Source of the DNA: Gp6-AA40 sp036802945
GTDB taxonomy: Bacteria > Acidobacteriota > Vicinamibacteria > Vicinamibacterales > UBA2999
Length of the DNA stretch: 64,000 nt
Direction: 5' to 3'
Assembly: GCA_036802945.1 (NCBI GenBank)
Contig: DAIRVG010000001.1
Location: forward strand, 159,520-223,519
Both the position numbers and the translations under genes were made by a program. Positions 41,272 through 49,071 of this stretch are shown in pieces (the first letter of the stretch is position 1; every line of letters starts with the position of its first letter). The notes beneath the pieces were generated by a model. The model searched no databases, had not been told where the DNA came from, and saw nothing but the letters and a program-made list of their open reading frames with translations.

Positions 41272-42276
41272 TCAGGCGGACCTGTCGAAAATCGATTCGA
41301 TGATTGGAGGTTGCGGACGTGCGAACGCCGGAGCCGCTGCGTATCCAACGTGCGCCAACGACCGCTGGAAGAGCGCCGTTTCTGACGCGAGGAACTGCAG
41401 CTTTACAAGGAGTCGTGCGAGCACGTAACACTGTGTCGCGACGACGGCCCCCCACATTGAGAGTCCTGCCCCGCCTGCTCCTGGCGCAATCAGTGCCCAT
41501 ACGGCAACGGCGACCAGAAATGTCGCGGCGTTTGCCGCGTACAACGCCGCGACGCGCAGCGGATTCCTGACGAGAAAACGGAGCGCCGCGACGAGCGCCC
41601 ACATCATGCTGCGGCGATCCTCGACCACCGCGCGCACCTTCGCGTAGTCGAAGATGGTCGTGGTGAGCGCGAGTAGCCCGCCGAAGATCGCGTACATCAG
41701 GAGACGCCAGTAGAAGGCCGTGCGCTCGACCGCGAGGTCGCGCGTCACGTTCACGTACCATTTCGCGAACAGCCACTCGTGCATGTAGACGAAGAGGAAC
41801 CAGTACATGATCCCGGCCGCGATGCCGAGACGGAGAAAGCGAAAGAAGAACGTCCCCGAGGCCGCGAAGAAGCCGTGCGCGCCGACGCGCCGCCCACGCG
41901 CGTAGCGGTCCAGGATCCCTCCTGACAGAAAGATCCACGCGGCCACATAGATGCCGAGCGCCCATGCGATTGGCGTGATGAGCACCCGCCTGTCCAGCAG
42001 CCCGCTGACGCTGTCGAGCGTCGTTGCGAACCCGATGATTGACGGCGTGAACGTCGAGCCCAGCCCCGTGGACTGCGACGCGAATTCCTGCCACCAGTCG
42101 TAGTTGACTGCGTCGGCCGCCTCTCCAGCCATCAGGCTTGCCCCGAGATGATTTTGCAGCGCGCCACGCAGCGACACCGCGAGCGGCAGCGCCGCAAGCA
42201 GCGTCACGAGGTACACGCCCGCGATGATCGCGGGGGCAGCGAGCACGCGCCTCCAGCCGTCAGACCAGGAACGCAT
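41272..42276 (-). CDS. Uncharacterised multi-pass membrane protein
   Basis: I do not recognise this 334-residue protein. It has about six hydrophobic segments, including PAIIAGVYLVTLLAALPLAV, a central FFRFLRLGIAAGIMYWFLFV and LYAANAATFLVAVAVWALI, plus a DYAKVRAVVEDRRS loop of the kind seen in membrane proteins with DUF4013-like or glycerophosphoryl-permease-like folds. The ATG at 42276 lies 17 bases inside the M1 peptidase gene, so it is expressed with the peptidase and may assist an envelope process. No catalytic motif is evident. Confidence 0.6.
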   Translation of the reverse strand: MRSWSDGWRRVLAAPAIIAGVYLVTLLAALPLAVSLRGALQNHLGASLMAGEAADAVNYDWWQEFASQSTGLGSTFTPSIIGFATTLDSVSGLLDRRVLITPIAWALGIYVAAWIFLSGGILDRYARGRRVGAHGFFAASGTFFFRFLRLGIAAGIMYWFLFVYMHEWLFAKWYVNVTRDLAVERTAFYWRLLMYAIFGGLLALTTTIFDYAKVRAVVEDRRSMMWALVAALRFLVRNPLRVAALYAANAATFLVAVAVWALIAPGAGGAGLSMWGAVVATQCYVLARLLVKLQFLASETALFQRSLAHVGYAAAPAFARPQPPIIESIFDRSA

Positions 42277-44278
42277 AGGTGAGCAGCGCGTCCTGCAGCC
42301 ACACCATCCACTTGAGGCTCCACTTCAGGGTTGCCTGGGATGCGCGCGGCTCGAGCGTCCGGCTGTTGTTCGTGTAGTTCACGTCCAGCAGGAGGATCCG
42401 TTGTGGATCCACCTGCACCGACCGCGCGCGCGACGTCCCGTCGTACACATAGATCACCCGGCGATCGATACCGTTCCAGTGCTCGGTCTTCTGTGATCCA
42501 TCCTCGAATGTCGTGACCACGTCAACGGGGAACGTGGCTTCGCCAAACCGGCGTGCGACAACGGTCGTGCGGAAGCGATCCTTGCCCGCCCCCGCGCTTG
42601 CCAGTTCCTGCACGCCGTAGTCGAACGTGTTCGAGCTGCGATACACCTCGTCAAAGAAAGGGGTCATGTCGCGTCCGGCGCCTTCGCTCACGGCCTGGAA
42701 AAAGTCGGATGGCTGAGGATGGCGGAACTTCCAGCGATCGAAATAGGTCGACATGCTCCGCTGCAGCGTCGGCCACCCGAGCAACCGTTCGAGCGTGTGC
42801 AGCCAGAGCGCCGTCTTGTAATAGGTAATGTTGACGCCCGTCGAGGGCCAGTAGCGGAACGAGGGCGTCGCTTCGGCATCCGATTCCGCCTGGAGGGTGT
42901 AGTTTGCCAGCCCCTCGTCGATCTGGCGGGTGACGCGGATGTCTCGGAAGACCCATGGAATGAACCCGCCGAAATAGCGACGGACAACGTAGTTCGGTGT
43001 GAAGGCTGCCTCGTTCACGCGCACCTCCGAGAACTCGTTGATGCCTTCATCCATCCACGCATGCTCGAACTCATTGCTGCCGACGACGCCGTACCAGAAC
43101 TGGTGGCCCGCCTCGTGAACGGTAACCGCCTCAGGCACCGTCACGCCGGTGGGCGCGAGCCATCGCGTGCCGGCGGTGAACAGCGTCGGATACTCCATGC
43201 CACCGCTCGCGCTTTGAAATGCCGGATCGACGATCGTGATGCAGCGATATGGATAGGCGCCAAACCATTCGCCGTAGTACTTCAGCGCCGCGGCGGTTGC
43301 GGCGAAATGGCGCGCCTCCTGGCCCACGTGCTCCGGCTGCAGGAGCAGCCGCATCTTCACCTTCGGCAGCGAAGGATGCTCGAACGTCTGCGTCCGCTCG
43401 AGAAAATGCGGGCTCGCCGTCCACGCGAAATCGTGGATGTCCTCGCCGGTGAAACGATGGACCGTCGTGCCGTTCGCGTTGTTCTCGATATTGAACTCGC
43501 CGCCTGAGGCGCCGACCACGAAGCCGCGCGGGACGGTCATCCGCACGTCGTACGTGCCGTAGTCGGAATAGAACTCGGTGCCCGAGTGGAACTGGTGCGT
43601 ATTCCATCCGGCATCCTCCAGAACGCCCAGCTTGGGAAACCACTGGCCAAAAAAGTAGTAGTCGGCGATGTAGCCGGTGCGCGAGAAAGGCCGAGGAATC
43701 TTCGCGCTCCACTCGAGATCGATCTCGATCGTCTCGTTCGGCGCCACGGCTGCCGGAAGCGGCACAGCGATCACCGTTCGATCTGCGGTGTTCCCGTCAT
43801 CAGGTGCGATGAAGTGAATCCGGGATGTGAGGTCGTCCACCCGCCCCGCCACTCCACCGCGCGCGACACGAAGCGCGCGGACATCGGTCCAGCCCCACGC
43901 ATCGGACCGAGGGGTATTGGTGTTACCGCCTAGCCGTCGCTCGCGGAGCCATGTCGAGTCAGCGTTGCGCCACGCGTTCCAGTACAGGTGAAACTGCAGC
44001 TCGTTGGTGGGATGGGCAGTGATGTTGCGCCAGCGGATGCGCTCGCGCCCGTGCAACGAACGATCCGCAGGTTCGAGGCGCACGTCGATTTGATAGTTCG
44101 CGTTCCGTGGTGACCGGGCAGCCGGCCCGTCGAGTACACCGTAGTCGCTGCAGGAATCGGCGAATGAGAACGGGAGTGGTTCGCCGGTGGCTTGTGGCGG
44201 GACAGGGATCGGGGCACCTCCGCACGCAGCGGCCGCTATGCCTGTCGCGACAATCAGAGCCGCCCGCCAAACGCGCAC
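42260..44278 (-). CDS. M1 family zinc metallopeptidase, lipoprotein
   Basis: 672 residues with a lipoprotein signal ending TGIAAAACGG, so it is likely anchored by a lipidated Cys. The N-terminal domain has YQIDVRLEPADRSLHGRERI. The catalytic part has GMEYPTLF (in place of GxMEN), the zinc motif TVHEAGHQFWYG near residue 386 and the third ligand Glu in WMDEGINEF. It should trim peptides at the cell surface; the altered GMEN suggests unusual N-terminal specificity. Start GTG 44278, six bases after a TAACAT hexamer, is apparently leaderless. It is followed by the overlapping membrane-protein gene. Confidence 0.88.
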   Translation of the reverse strand: MRVWRAALIVATGIAAAACGGAPIPVPPQATGEPLPFSFADSCSDYGVLDGPAARSPRNANYQIDVRLEPADRSLHGRERIRWRNITAHPTNELQFHLYWNAWRNADSTWLRERRLGGNTNTPRSDAWGWTDVRALRVARGGVAGRVDDLTSRIHFIAPDDGNTADRTVIAVPLPAAVAPNETIEIDLEWSAKIPRPFSRTGYIADYYFFGQWFPKLGVLEDAGWNTHQFHSGTEFYSDYGTYDVRMTVPRGFVVGASGGEFNIENNANGTTVHRFTGEDIHDFAWTASPHFLERTQTFEHPSLPKVKMRLLLQPEHVGQEARHFAATAAALKYYGEWFGAYPYRCITIVDPAFQSASGGMEYPTLFTAGTRWLAPTGVTVPEAVTVHEAGHQFWYGVVGSNEFEHAWMDEGINEFSEVRVNEAAFTPNYVVRRYFGGFIPWVFRDIRVTRQIDEGLANYTLQAESDAEATPSFRYWPSTGVNITYYKTALWLHTLERLLGWPTLQRSMSTYFDRWKFRHPQPSDFFQAVSEGAGRDMTPFFDEVYRSSNTFDYGVQELASAGAGKDRFRTTVVARRFGEATFPVDVVTTFEDGSQKTEHWNGIDRRVIYVYDGTSRARSVQVDPQRILLLDVNYTNNSRTLEPRASQATLKWSLKWMVWLQDALLTYAFLV

Positions 44279-44284
44279 GCCCGA

Positions 44285-44290
44285 ATGTTA
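44285..44290 (-). promoter_or_regulatory. -10-like TAACAT of the M1 peptidase gene
   Basis: Minus-strand TAACAT ends six bases before the GTG at 44278. On the plus strand a TATAAT (44293-44298) lies about 30 bases before the divergent dehydrogenase gene. Confidence 0.35.
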
Positions 44291-44328
44291 CATATAATCA
44301 AGTGTTTGCCCCACACTGAGATTCGGTG

Positions 44329-45330
44329 ATGACCATTCGGGTGTTGCACGTCGGGCTGGGACCGATCGGCGCGGCCGTCGCACGGCAGCTTGCCGCGCGC
44401 AAGGCATTCCGCATCGTCGGTGCGGTCGACATCGATCCAAGCAAGGCGGACAGAGATGCCGGCGACGTTGCCGAATTGGGGCGGCCGCTACGGGTGAAGG
44501 TCAGCGCGGATCTCCGCAAGGCGATCAAGGCTTCGAATCCCGACATCGCGGTGCTCTGCACGGCGTCATCGCTCAAGAGGGTGATGCCGCAGCTCGAAGA
44601 GCTGCTGAAGCAGCGCGTGCCCGTCGTGTCCACGACCGAGGAGCTCGCGTATCCCGCACCTGCCAATCGGCGGCTGGCGAAGCGCATCGACGAGCTTGCG
44701 AAGAAGGCCAAGGTCGCGGTGCTTGGCACCGGCGTGAACCCTGGGTTCGCGATGGACGCGCTGCCCATCGCGATGACCGCGGTCTGTGAGTACGTCGAAC
44801 GCATCGAAGTGCGCCGCGTCCAGGACGCGCGCAGCCGGCGTCTGTCATTCCAGCAGAAGATCGGCGCTGGCCTCACGGAGGCACAGTTCAAGAAGCAGGT
44901 GGCGGCCGGTGCCGTACGTCACGTCGGCTTCGCCGAATCGATCCAGATGATTGCCGACGCGCTCGGCTGGAAGCTGACCCGGGTCACCGACGAGGTGCGG
45001 CCGTGGATCGCGGAAGAGGAAGTGGTGAGCGAGTTGCTCGCGGTTGACCCCGGGTACGTCAGCGGAATCAGCCAGGAGGGGGTCGGGTACATCGGCAACG
45101 AGGCGAAGATCCGCCTGCAGCTCGAGGCGTATCTCGGCGCGCCCGAGTCGTTCGACTCGGTGTTGATCGACGGCTCGCCGCGGATCTACTCAAAGGTGCA
45201 CGGCGGCATTCATGGCGACGTCGCGACCGCGTCGATGACCGTCAACTCGATTCCGCAGGTCCTCACCGCGGCGCCCGGACTCCGCACGATGCGGGACATG
45301 CCGCTGCCCTCGTTTTTCGGTGCCCGCTGA
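44329..45330 (+). CDS. DapB-like NAD(P)-dependent amine dehydrogenase (2,4-diaminopentanoate dehydrogenase-like)
   Basis: 333 residues. A Rossmann opening VLHVGLGPIGAAVARQLA is followed by VGAVDIDPSKADRDAGD, the VLCTASSLKRVMPQ segment, STTEELAYP and a LGTGVNPGFAMDALPIAM motif, as in the dihydrodipicolinate-reductase-like family that includes 2,4-diaminopentanoate dehydrogenase. The catalytic GVNPGF loop is intact. Lysine-pathway DapB is shorter (about 270) and differs, so an amine dehydrogenase role is more likely; the physiological substrate is open. A GTG three bases earlier is an alternative start. It is divergent from the M1 peptidase. Confidence 0.75.
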   Translation: MTIRVLHVGLGPIGAAVARQLAARKAFRIVGAVDIDPSKADRDAGDVAELGRPLRVKVSADLRKAIKASNPDIAVLCTASSLKRVMPQLEELLKQRVPVVSTTEELAYPAPANRRLAKRIDELAKKAKVAVLGTGVNPGFAMDALPIAMTAVCEYVERIEVRRVQDARSRRLSFQQKIGAGLTEAQFKKQVAAGAVRHVGFAESIQMIADALGWKLTRVTDEVRPWIAEEEVVSELLAVDPGYVSGISQEGVGYIGNEAKIRLQLEAYLGAPESFDSVLIDGSPRIYSKVHGGIHGDVATASMTVNSIPQVLTAAPGLRTMRDMPLPSFFGAR

Positions 45331-45359
45331 CGGGCCGCCTGAAGGCGGTTTCCGCGCAA

Positions 45360-45381
45360 GTAGGAGCCGGCTTTAGCCGGC
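45360..45381 (+). repeat. REP-like palindrome headed by GTAG
   Basis: GTAG (45360-45363) precedes a perfect GCCGGC stem (45366-45371 with 45376-45381) and TTTA loop, between the dehydrogenase and the response regulator. Another small inverted repeat lies just before it. Confidence 0.55.
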
Positions 45382-45536
45382 CATCCCACCGAAACAACTG
45401 TGCGCCGACCGCACGCTCACGTGCGCTGACCGCACACCTTCCCCTGACGATCCCACGGAATACCCTGGAAATCGCGGATTGGACGCGTAACGTTTCCGGC
45501 ACGCTCCCTGCTCATCTGCCATGCACGAGGAGCACC

Positions 45537-46142
45537 ATGCAGATTCTTATTGCCGACGATGACGCTATCAGCCGCCGGCTCGCCGTACACGCGCTCGCGG
45601 GATGCGGCGCCGATGTGGCGACCGCTGAAGACGGCCACGCTGCGTGGCAGCAGATCCAGGAACGGACGCAGTCGACCGTCATGATTCTCGACCGCATGAT
45701 GCCGGGCATCGATGGCGTCGACTTGTGCCGCAGCGCGCGGCTCCTGCCGACCTTTCCGCCGCTCTACATCGTGATGGTGACCAGCGCGTCGGAGACGGCC
45801 GATGTGACGGCAGGCCTCGATGCGGGCGCGGACGACTACGTCGTCAAGCCGTTCAAATCCGCGGAGCTGAAAGCGCGAGCGCAGGTGGGTATGCGGATCG
45901 TGGCGCTCCAGGAAACGATGGCGCGCCGTCTTGCAGAGCTCGAACAGGCGCTCGCCAGCGTCAAGCAGCTGCGCGGACTCCTGCCGATGTGCTCCTACTG
46001 CAAGAAGATTCGCGTGGACGACAAGTACTGGCAGCAGCTCGAAGGCTACCTGACCGATCACTCAGACGCGGAGTTCAGCCACGGCATCTGCCCCGAGTGC
46101 TTTCCGACGGTCATCGACGGCGTCCGCCGCGACGCGAGCTAA
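45537..46142 (+). CDS. Response regulator with C-terminal cysteine module
   Basis: 201 residues. A receiver domain (1-120) has the acidic pair IADDD, phospho-Asp in MILDRMMPG, VTSAS and Lys in YVVKPFK, so it should be phosphorylated. A coiled-coil link (about 122-145) leads to a module with MCSYCKKIR, YWQQLEGYLTDHSD and FSHGICPECF, in which four Cys and two His could bind zinc. This C-terminal module recurs after receiver, GAF or PAS domains in many bacteria and has no DNA-binding motif, so output is probably by protein contact. A GAGGAG ribosome site lies just before the ATG. Confidence 0.85.
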   Translation: MQILIADDDAISRRLAVHALAGCGADVATAEDGHAAWQQIQERTQSTVMILDRMMPGIDGVDLCRSARLLPTFPPLYIVMVTSASETADVTAGLDAGADDYVVKPFKSAELKARAQVGMRIVALQETMARRLAELEQALASVKQLRGLLPMCSYCKKIRVDDKYWQQLEGYLTDHSDAEFSHGICPECFPTVIDGVRRDAS

Positions 46143-46150
46143 CTCTGTAA

Positions 46151-46220
46151 GGGTTAGGGATTAGGGGTCAGGGGTTAGGGGTTAGGGGTCAGGGGTTAGG
46201 GGTTAGGGGTTAGGGGTTAG
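46151..46220 (+). repeat. GGGGTTA tandem array between convergent genes
   Basis: About ten units of GGGGTTA or GGGGTCA, followed by the complementary AAACCCAAAACCCC, so the array can fold back or form a G-quadruplex. It separates the response regulator and the sorbosone-type dehydrogenase. Unit sequence matches the array at 14634-14716. Confidence 0.8.
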
Positions 46221-46248
46221 AAACCCAAAACCCCATCACGGGTCCCGG

Positions 46249-47421
46249 CTACGATTTCGTACCGCCGTACGCTACGCGCCAGATCTTCTTCCCGCCATCA
46301 TCAGACACGAGCAGGCTGCCGTCGTTCAGCATCAGGACGGCAACCGGACGGCCCCAGACGTCGCGGCTGTCTGGCGCGAGCATCCACCCTGTCAGGAAAT
46401 CCCTTGGCGGTCCCGATGGACGTCCGTCCTTGAATGGCACGTACACGACTTTGTACCCGGTACGCCGTGCTCGGTTCCACGATCCGTGTTGCGCGAGGAA
46501 AGCGCCGCCGCGATATTCGGCTGGGAATCGCGTGCCAGTGTAAAACGCGAAGTCGAGCGCGGATACGTGCGCGCCGAGCAGCACATCAGGCATCACCGCC
46601 TTCGCGACCAGATCAGGCCGTTCACCTTTGAGGCGAGGATCGGGGTGAGGACCGAGGTACGCGTACGGCCAGCCGTAGAAGGCGCTGGGCTGCAGGTGCG
46701 TGAAGTAATCCGACGGCAGATCATCGCCGAGCGCATCGCGCTCCTCGACGGTCACCCAGAGTGTGTCGGTGTTCGGGTACCAATGGAGGCCGACCGGGTT
46801 GCGCGTGCCGCTCACGAAGATCTCGTGGCCGCTGCCATCCGGGTTGTATCGATTAATCGCGGCGCGTCGAGGATCTTCGCCTGCGCTGACATTCGATGCC
46901 GACCCGACCCCGACATACATCTTCTGTCCGGCGCGATCGAACACCACCGTTCGCGTCCAGTGGCCCATGCTGAGGCCTGCGAGCGACACCACTTCTTCGC
47001 CCTTGCCGGCCGTGAGCGCTTTCGCATCGTACGGATACCGCTTCACCGACTCGGTTTCCGCCACGTACAGATAGTTCTGCCAGAAGCCGAGGCCGTAAGG
47101 CCGAACCAGCCCGGTGATGAGCCGCTTCTTCTCGGCCGGCTTTCCCCCTGGGAACGCGTAGACGATGCCCGCGGTGCTGTCGGTGACGAGAATCTCCCCT
47201 GCGGATCCCTGCAGCATGTAGCGCGGCGTCTCGAAACCGTCAGCCCATGTCTCGACCGAGAAGCCGTCGGGCACTTGCAGACGCGCGCCGGCCGGCGGGC
47301 TGACCACGATCGGCCGGTTCGTGGACGAAGGGGTCGAAAATGGCGCCGGCAATTGCGGCGCCTGTTGCGCAGCAACCATCGCACTGCCGACGAGAACGAG
47401 CATTCCCACGTAGATACGCAT
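46249..47421 (-). CDS. PQQ-type sugar dehydrogenase (sorbosone/glucose dehydrogenase-like), exported
   Basis: 390 residues with a signal peptide ending in SAMVAAQ. A six-bladed beta-propeller follows: FSVETWADGFETPRYM, VRPYGLGFWQNYLYVAET, NRYNPDGSGHEIFVSGTRNP, and the late AFLAQHGSWNRARRTGYKV and VLMLNDGSLLVSDDGGKKIW. The His of QHGSWNR and Arg of GTRNP correspond to the PQQ or substrate pocket of soluble glucose/sorbosone dehydrogenases. It probably oxidises sugars or aldoses in the periplasm; cofactor use is inferred. No pqq biosynthesis genes are in the window. REP-like hairpins lie just upstream. Confidence 0.85.
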   Translation of the reverse strand: MRIYVGMLVLVGSAMVAAQQAPQLPAPFSTPSSTNRPIVVSPPAGARLQVPDGFSVETWADGFETPRYMLQGSAGEILVTDSTAGIVYAFPGGKPAEKKRLITGLVRPYGLGFWQNYLYVAETESVKRYPYDAKALTAGKGEEVVSLAGLSMGHWTRTVVFDRAGQKMYVGVGSASNVSAGEDPRRAAINRYNPDGSGHEIFVSGTRNPVGLHWYPNTDTLWVTVEERDALGDDLPSDYFTHLQPSAFYGWPYAYLGPHPDPRLKGERPDLVAKAVMPDVLLGAHVSALDFAFYTGTRFPAEYRGGAFLAQHGSWNRARRTGYKVVYVPFKDGRPSGPPRDFLTGWMLAPDSRDVWGRPVAVLMLNDGSLLVSDDGGKKIWRVAYGGTKS

Positions 47422-47433
47422 GTGGCCTCCTGC

Positions 47434-47458
47434 GCCGGGTCCGAAAGGACCGGCCTAC
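47434..47458 (-). repeat. REP-like palindrome with GTAG
   Basis: The stem GCCGGGTCC / GGACCGGC (one bulge, GAAA loop) is followed by CTAC, GTAG on the minus strand. A second, weaker GTAG-headed hairpin follows at about 47468-47491. Both lie between crcB and the sorbosone-type dehydrogenase. Confidence 0.6.
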
Positions 47459-47497
47459 GCTTGTGCAGCGGGCCCGACAAGGCCGCCCTACAGCCGT

Positions 47498-47890
47498 CTA
47501 GAATAGCGGGAACCGGACGAGGAACATACCGCCGATAAGACCGGCAATCGAGAGCAGAACGGAGGAGCCGACATAGAGCAGGGCGGCCCCGATATCGTGG
47601 CGCTCCCACATCAGCGTGGCATCGAGCGCAAACGCGGAGAAGGTCGTGAAGCCACCAAGAACACCGGTCGTGAGGAACAGCCGCTCCGCCGCCGTCGTGG
47701 TTTCCCCGCGGAACGCAAACCACGCCGCAAGCATGCCCATCGCGATTGATCCCGTGATGTTCACGATTAGCGTCCCGGCAGGGTAGTCGGGGCCCGCAAG
47801 TGTCAGCGCCGCACGGTTGACGGCGTGACGCGCCGCCGCGCCGATGCCGCCGCCGACGAAGACCAGCACGTACCCCCACGCGGCATTCAT
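47498..47890 (-). CDS. crcB: Fluoride channel CrcB/Fluc
   Basis: 130 residues with four hydrophobic helices. Diagnostic motifs are GGGIGAAARHAVNR, the sodium and pore region GTLIVNITGSIAMG and TTGVLGGFTTFSAFALD, which holds the conserved GGxTTFS and phenylalanine box. It exports fluoride as a dual-topology dimer in the inner membrane; one gene implies a homodimer. A fluoride riboswitch lies about 105 bases upstream, and a 12-codon leader frame ends in an ATGA overlap with the start codon. Length is normal. Confidence 0.95.
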   Translation of the reverse strand: MNAAWGYVLVFVGGGIGAAARHAVNRAALTLAGPDYPAGTLIVNITGSIAMGMLAAWFAFRGETTTAAERLFLTTGVLGGFTTFSAFALDATLMWERHDIGAALLYVGSSVLLSIAGLIGGMFLVRFPLF

Positions 47891-47925
47891 GCTCCGAACA
47901 CCAGGCAGACGTGTCCCGTTTTCAC
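47887..47925 (-). CDS. Possible 12-residue leader ORF coupled to crcB
   Basis: GTG 47925, with AAAAAGGAG (47939-47931) five bases upstream, opens MKTGHVCLVFGA and stops at TGA (47889-47887), overlapping the crcB ATG by four bases. The best ribosome site in the leader thus serves this frame, and crcB would be translated by coupling. Confidence 0.4.
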   Translation of the reverse strand: MKTGHVCLVFGA

Positions 47926-47995
47926 GATCGCTCCTTTTTGGAATCCAGCGGAAGGCAGGTGCCGTGGAGAGAAGACTCCCACGGGCCGGCGCCCC

Positions 47996-48048
47996 GTAGG
48001 AGTCATTGGCCGTCAGCTTGCGACGGCGGTCAGGTGGACTCCACCACC
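47996..48048 (-). promoter_or_regulatory. Fluoride riboswitch (crcB motif)
   Basis: On the minus strand a GGTGG/CCACC stem holds a loop with GGAGT. ACCGCC and a CCGTC/GACGG hairpin follow, then the signature AATGACTCCTAC, whose GACTCC can pair with the loop GGAGTC as the known pseudoknot. Order and spacing match the fluoride aptamer. A following hairpin (about 47953-47985) may be the expression platform. It lies 106 bases before crcB, the standard target. Confidence 0.87.
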
Positions 48049-48077
48049 AACGATAAATACGCGGACATGATACCCGG

Positions 48078-48962
48078 TTACCTGACCGCCATCAGCTGTA
48101 TTCCCGCGCCTCCTGGCACCAGCATTGGCGACGCGTAGAAGTTGCGCCCATGCCACGTAACTGACCGTCCGACGACGATGCCCGTGGCGGCGCCGAAGAT
48201 CACATCGCTGGCATAGTGCCGGTTATCGTGCAGACGCGACATCGCCACGTATGAGGCCACGAGGTACGTCGGAATCGCCGCCTTGTACCCGAGATGCTGT
48301 TGCAGCACCGTCGCTGCTGCAAACGTGATCGTGGCGTGTCCGGAAGGGAACGAGTACGTCTTGCTCTGCGCGCCGCCATTGATCTGGATGGGGCGATCAC
48401 GCCGGGCGATGAGTTTCATTCCCTGAGTCAGTCCTTCCGCGAGGATCGACGATTCAATGAGGTCCATCCCCAGGTGCTGGGCGCGTGGTTGGTCCATCGC
48501 ACGCCCCCACACGTACGTCGCTGCCGATGCGCCGAGCATGAGGTACGTGCTGCCGATGATGTGACCTGGCGCGAACATCGTGTCCGCCGTACCGGAGCCC
48601 ACGAGCCGCGCGTTGATGTCCTTGTCCTCGGGATGGACGGCAAGCGCGGCCGCCGTGCCGGCAGCCCACCAGTACAGGCTGTTCCGCCTCGGAATATGTT
48701 TCACATCGTCGCCAAGATTGTGGGTCAGTGCAGAAACGAAACCGCGCGCCGGCTTCGTATCCTCCGCCCCCGTTGCTTTTTTGCCCTCTTCGCCAACGGC
48801 GGCAGGAGGCTTTTCGCCGGTGCTCTGATCGGGCTGTGGCGTCGACTGAGCGGCGCTGCCCGAATCGCTTGTTGACGGCGCTGGCACCTGTGCGGACGAC
48901 GTTGTCGTGATCAGAAACGTGCTGAAGATAAAAATGCAAATAGCGATCGAACTGTTTTTCAC
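48078..48962 (-). CDS. PAP2-family phosphatase, exported
   Basis: 294 residues from the GTG at 48962, which has GAGGA six bases upstream and begins a clean signal peptide (KNSSIAICIFIFSTFLITTT, then SSAQ). A low-complexity Ser/Pro/Glu linker follows. The phosphatase motifs are KLIARRDRP, SFPSGHAT and SRLHDNRHYASDVIFG, complete C1-C3 of the PAP2 acid phosphatase family. It probably removes phosphate from lipid phosphates or undecaprenyl diphosphate at the periplasmic face. An in-frame ATG at 49013 would add 17 polar residues before the signal and is less likely. Transcription runs toward the fluoride riboswitch. Confidence 0.85.
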   Translation of the reverse strand: MKNSSIAICIFIFSTFLITTTSSAQVPAPSTSDSGSAAQSTPQPDQSTGEKPPAAVGEEGKKATGAEDTKPARGFVSALTHNLGDDVKHIPRRNSLYWWAAGTAAALAVHPEDKDINARLVGSGTADTMFAPGHIIGSTYLMLGASAATYVWGRAMDQPRAQHLGMDLIESSILAEGLTQGMKLIARRDRPIQINGGAQSKTYSFPSGHATITFAAATVLQQHLGYKAAIPTYLVASYVAMSRLHDNRHYASDVIFGAATGIVVGRSVTWHGRNFYASPMLVPGGAGIQLMAVR

Positions 48963-49071
48963 GGAGTGTCCTCGACTGATATGTCTGACAGCTTCAGAGT
49001 AACGCACACTCATGCCGCAGCGGAATCGTCATCTGTTACTGTCGGCCGCATTCGGAGGAGGAGCTTTAGTT

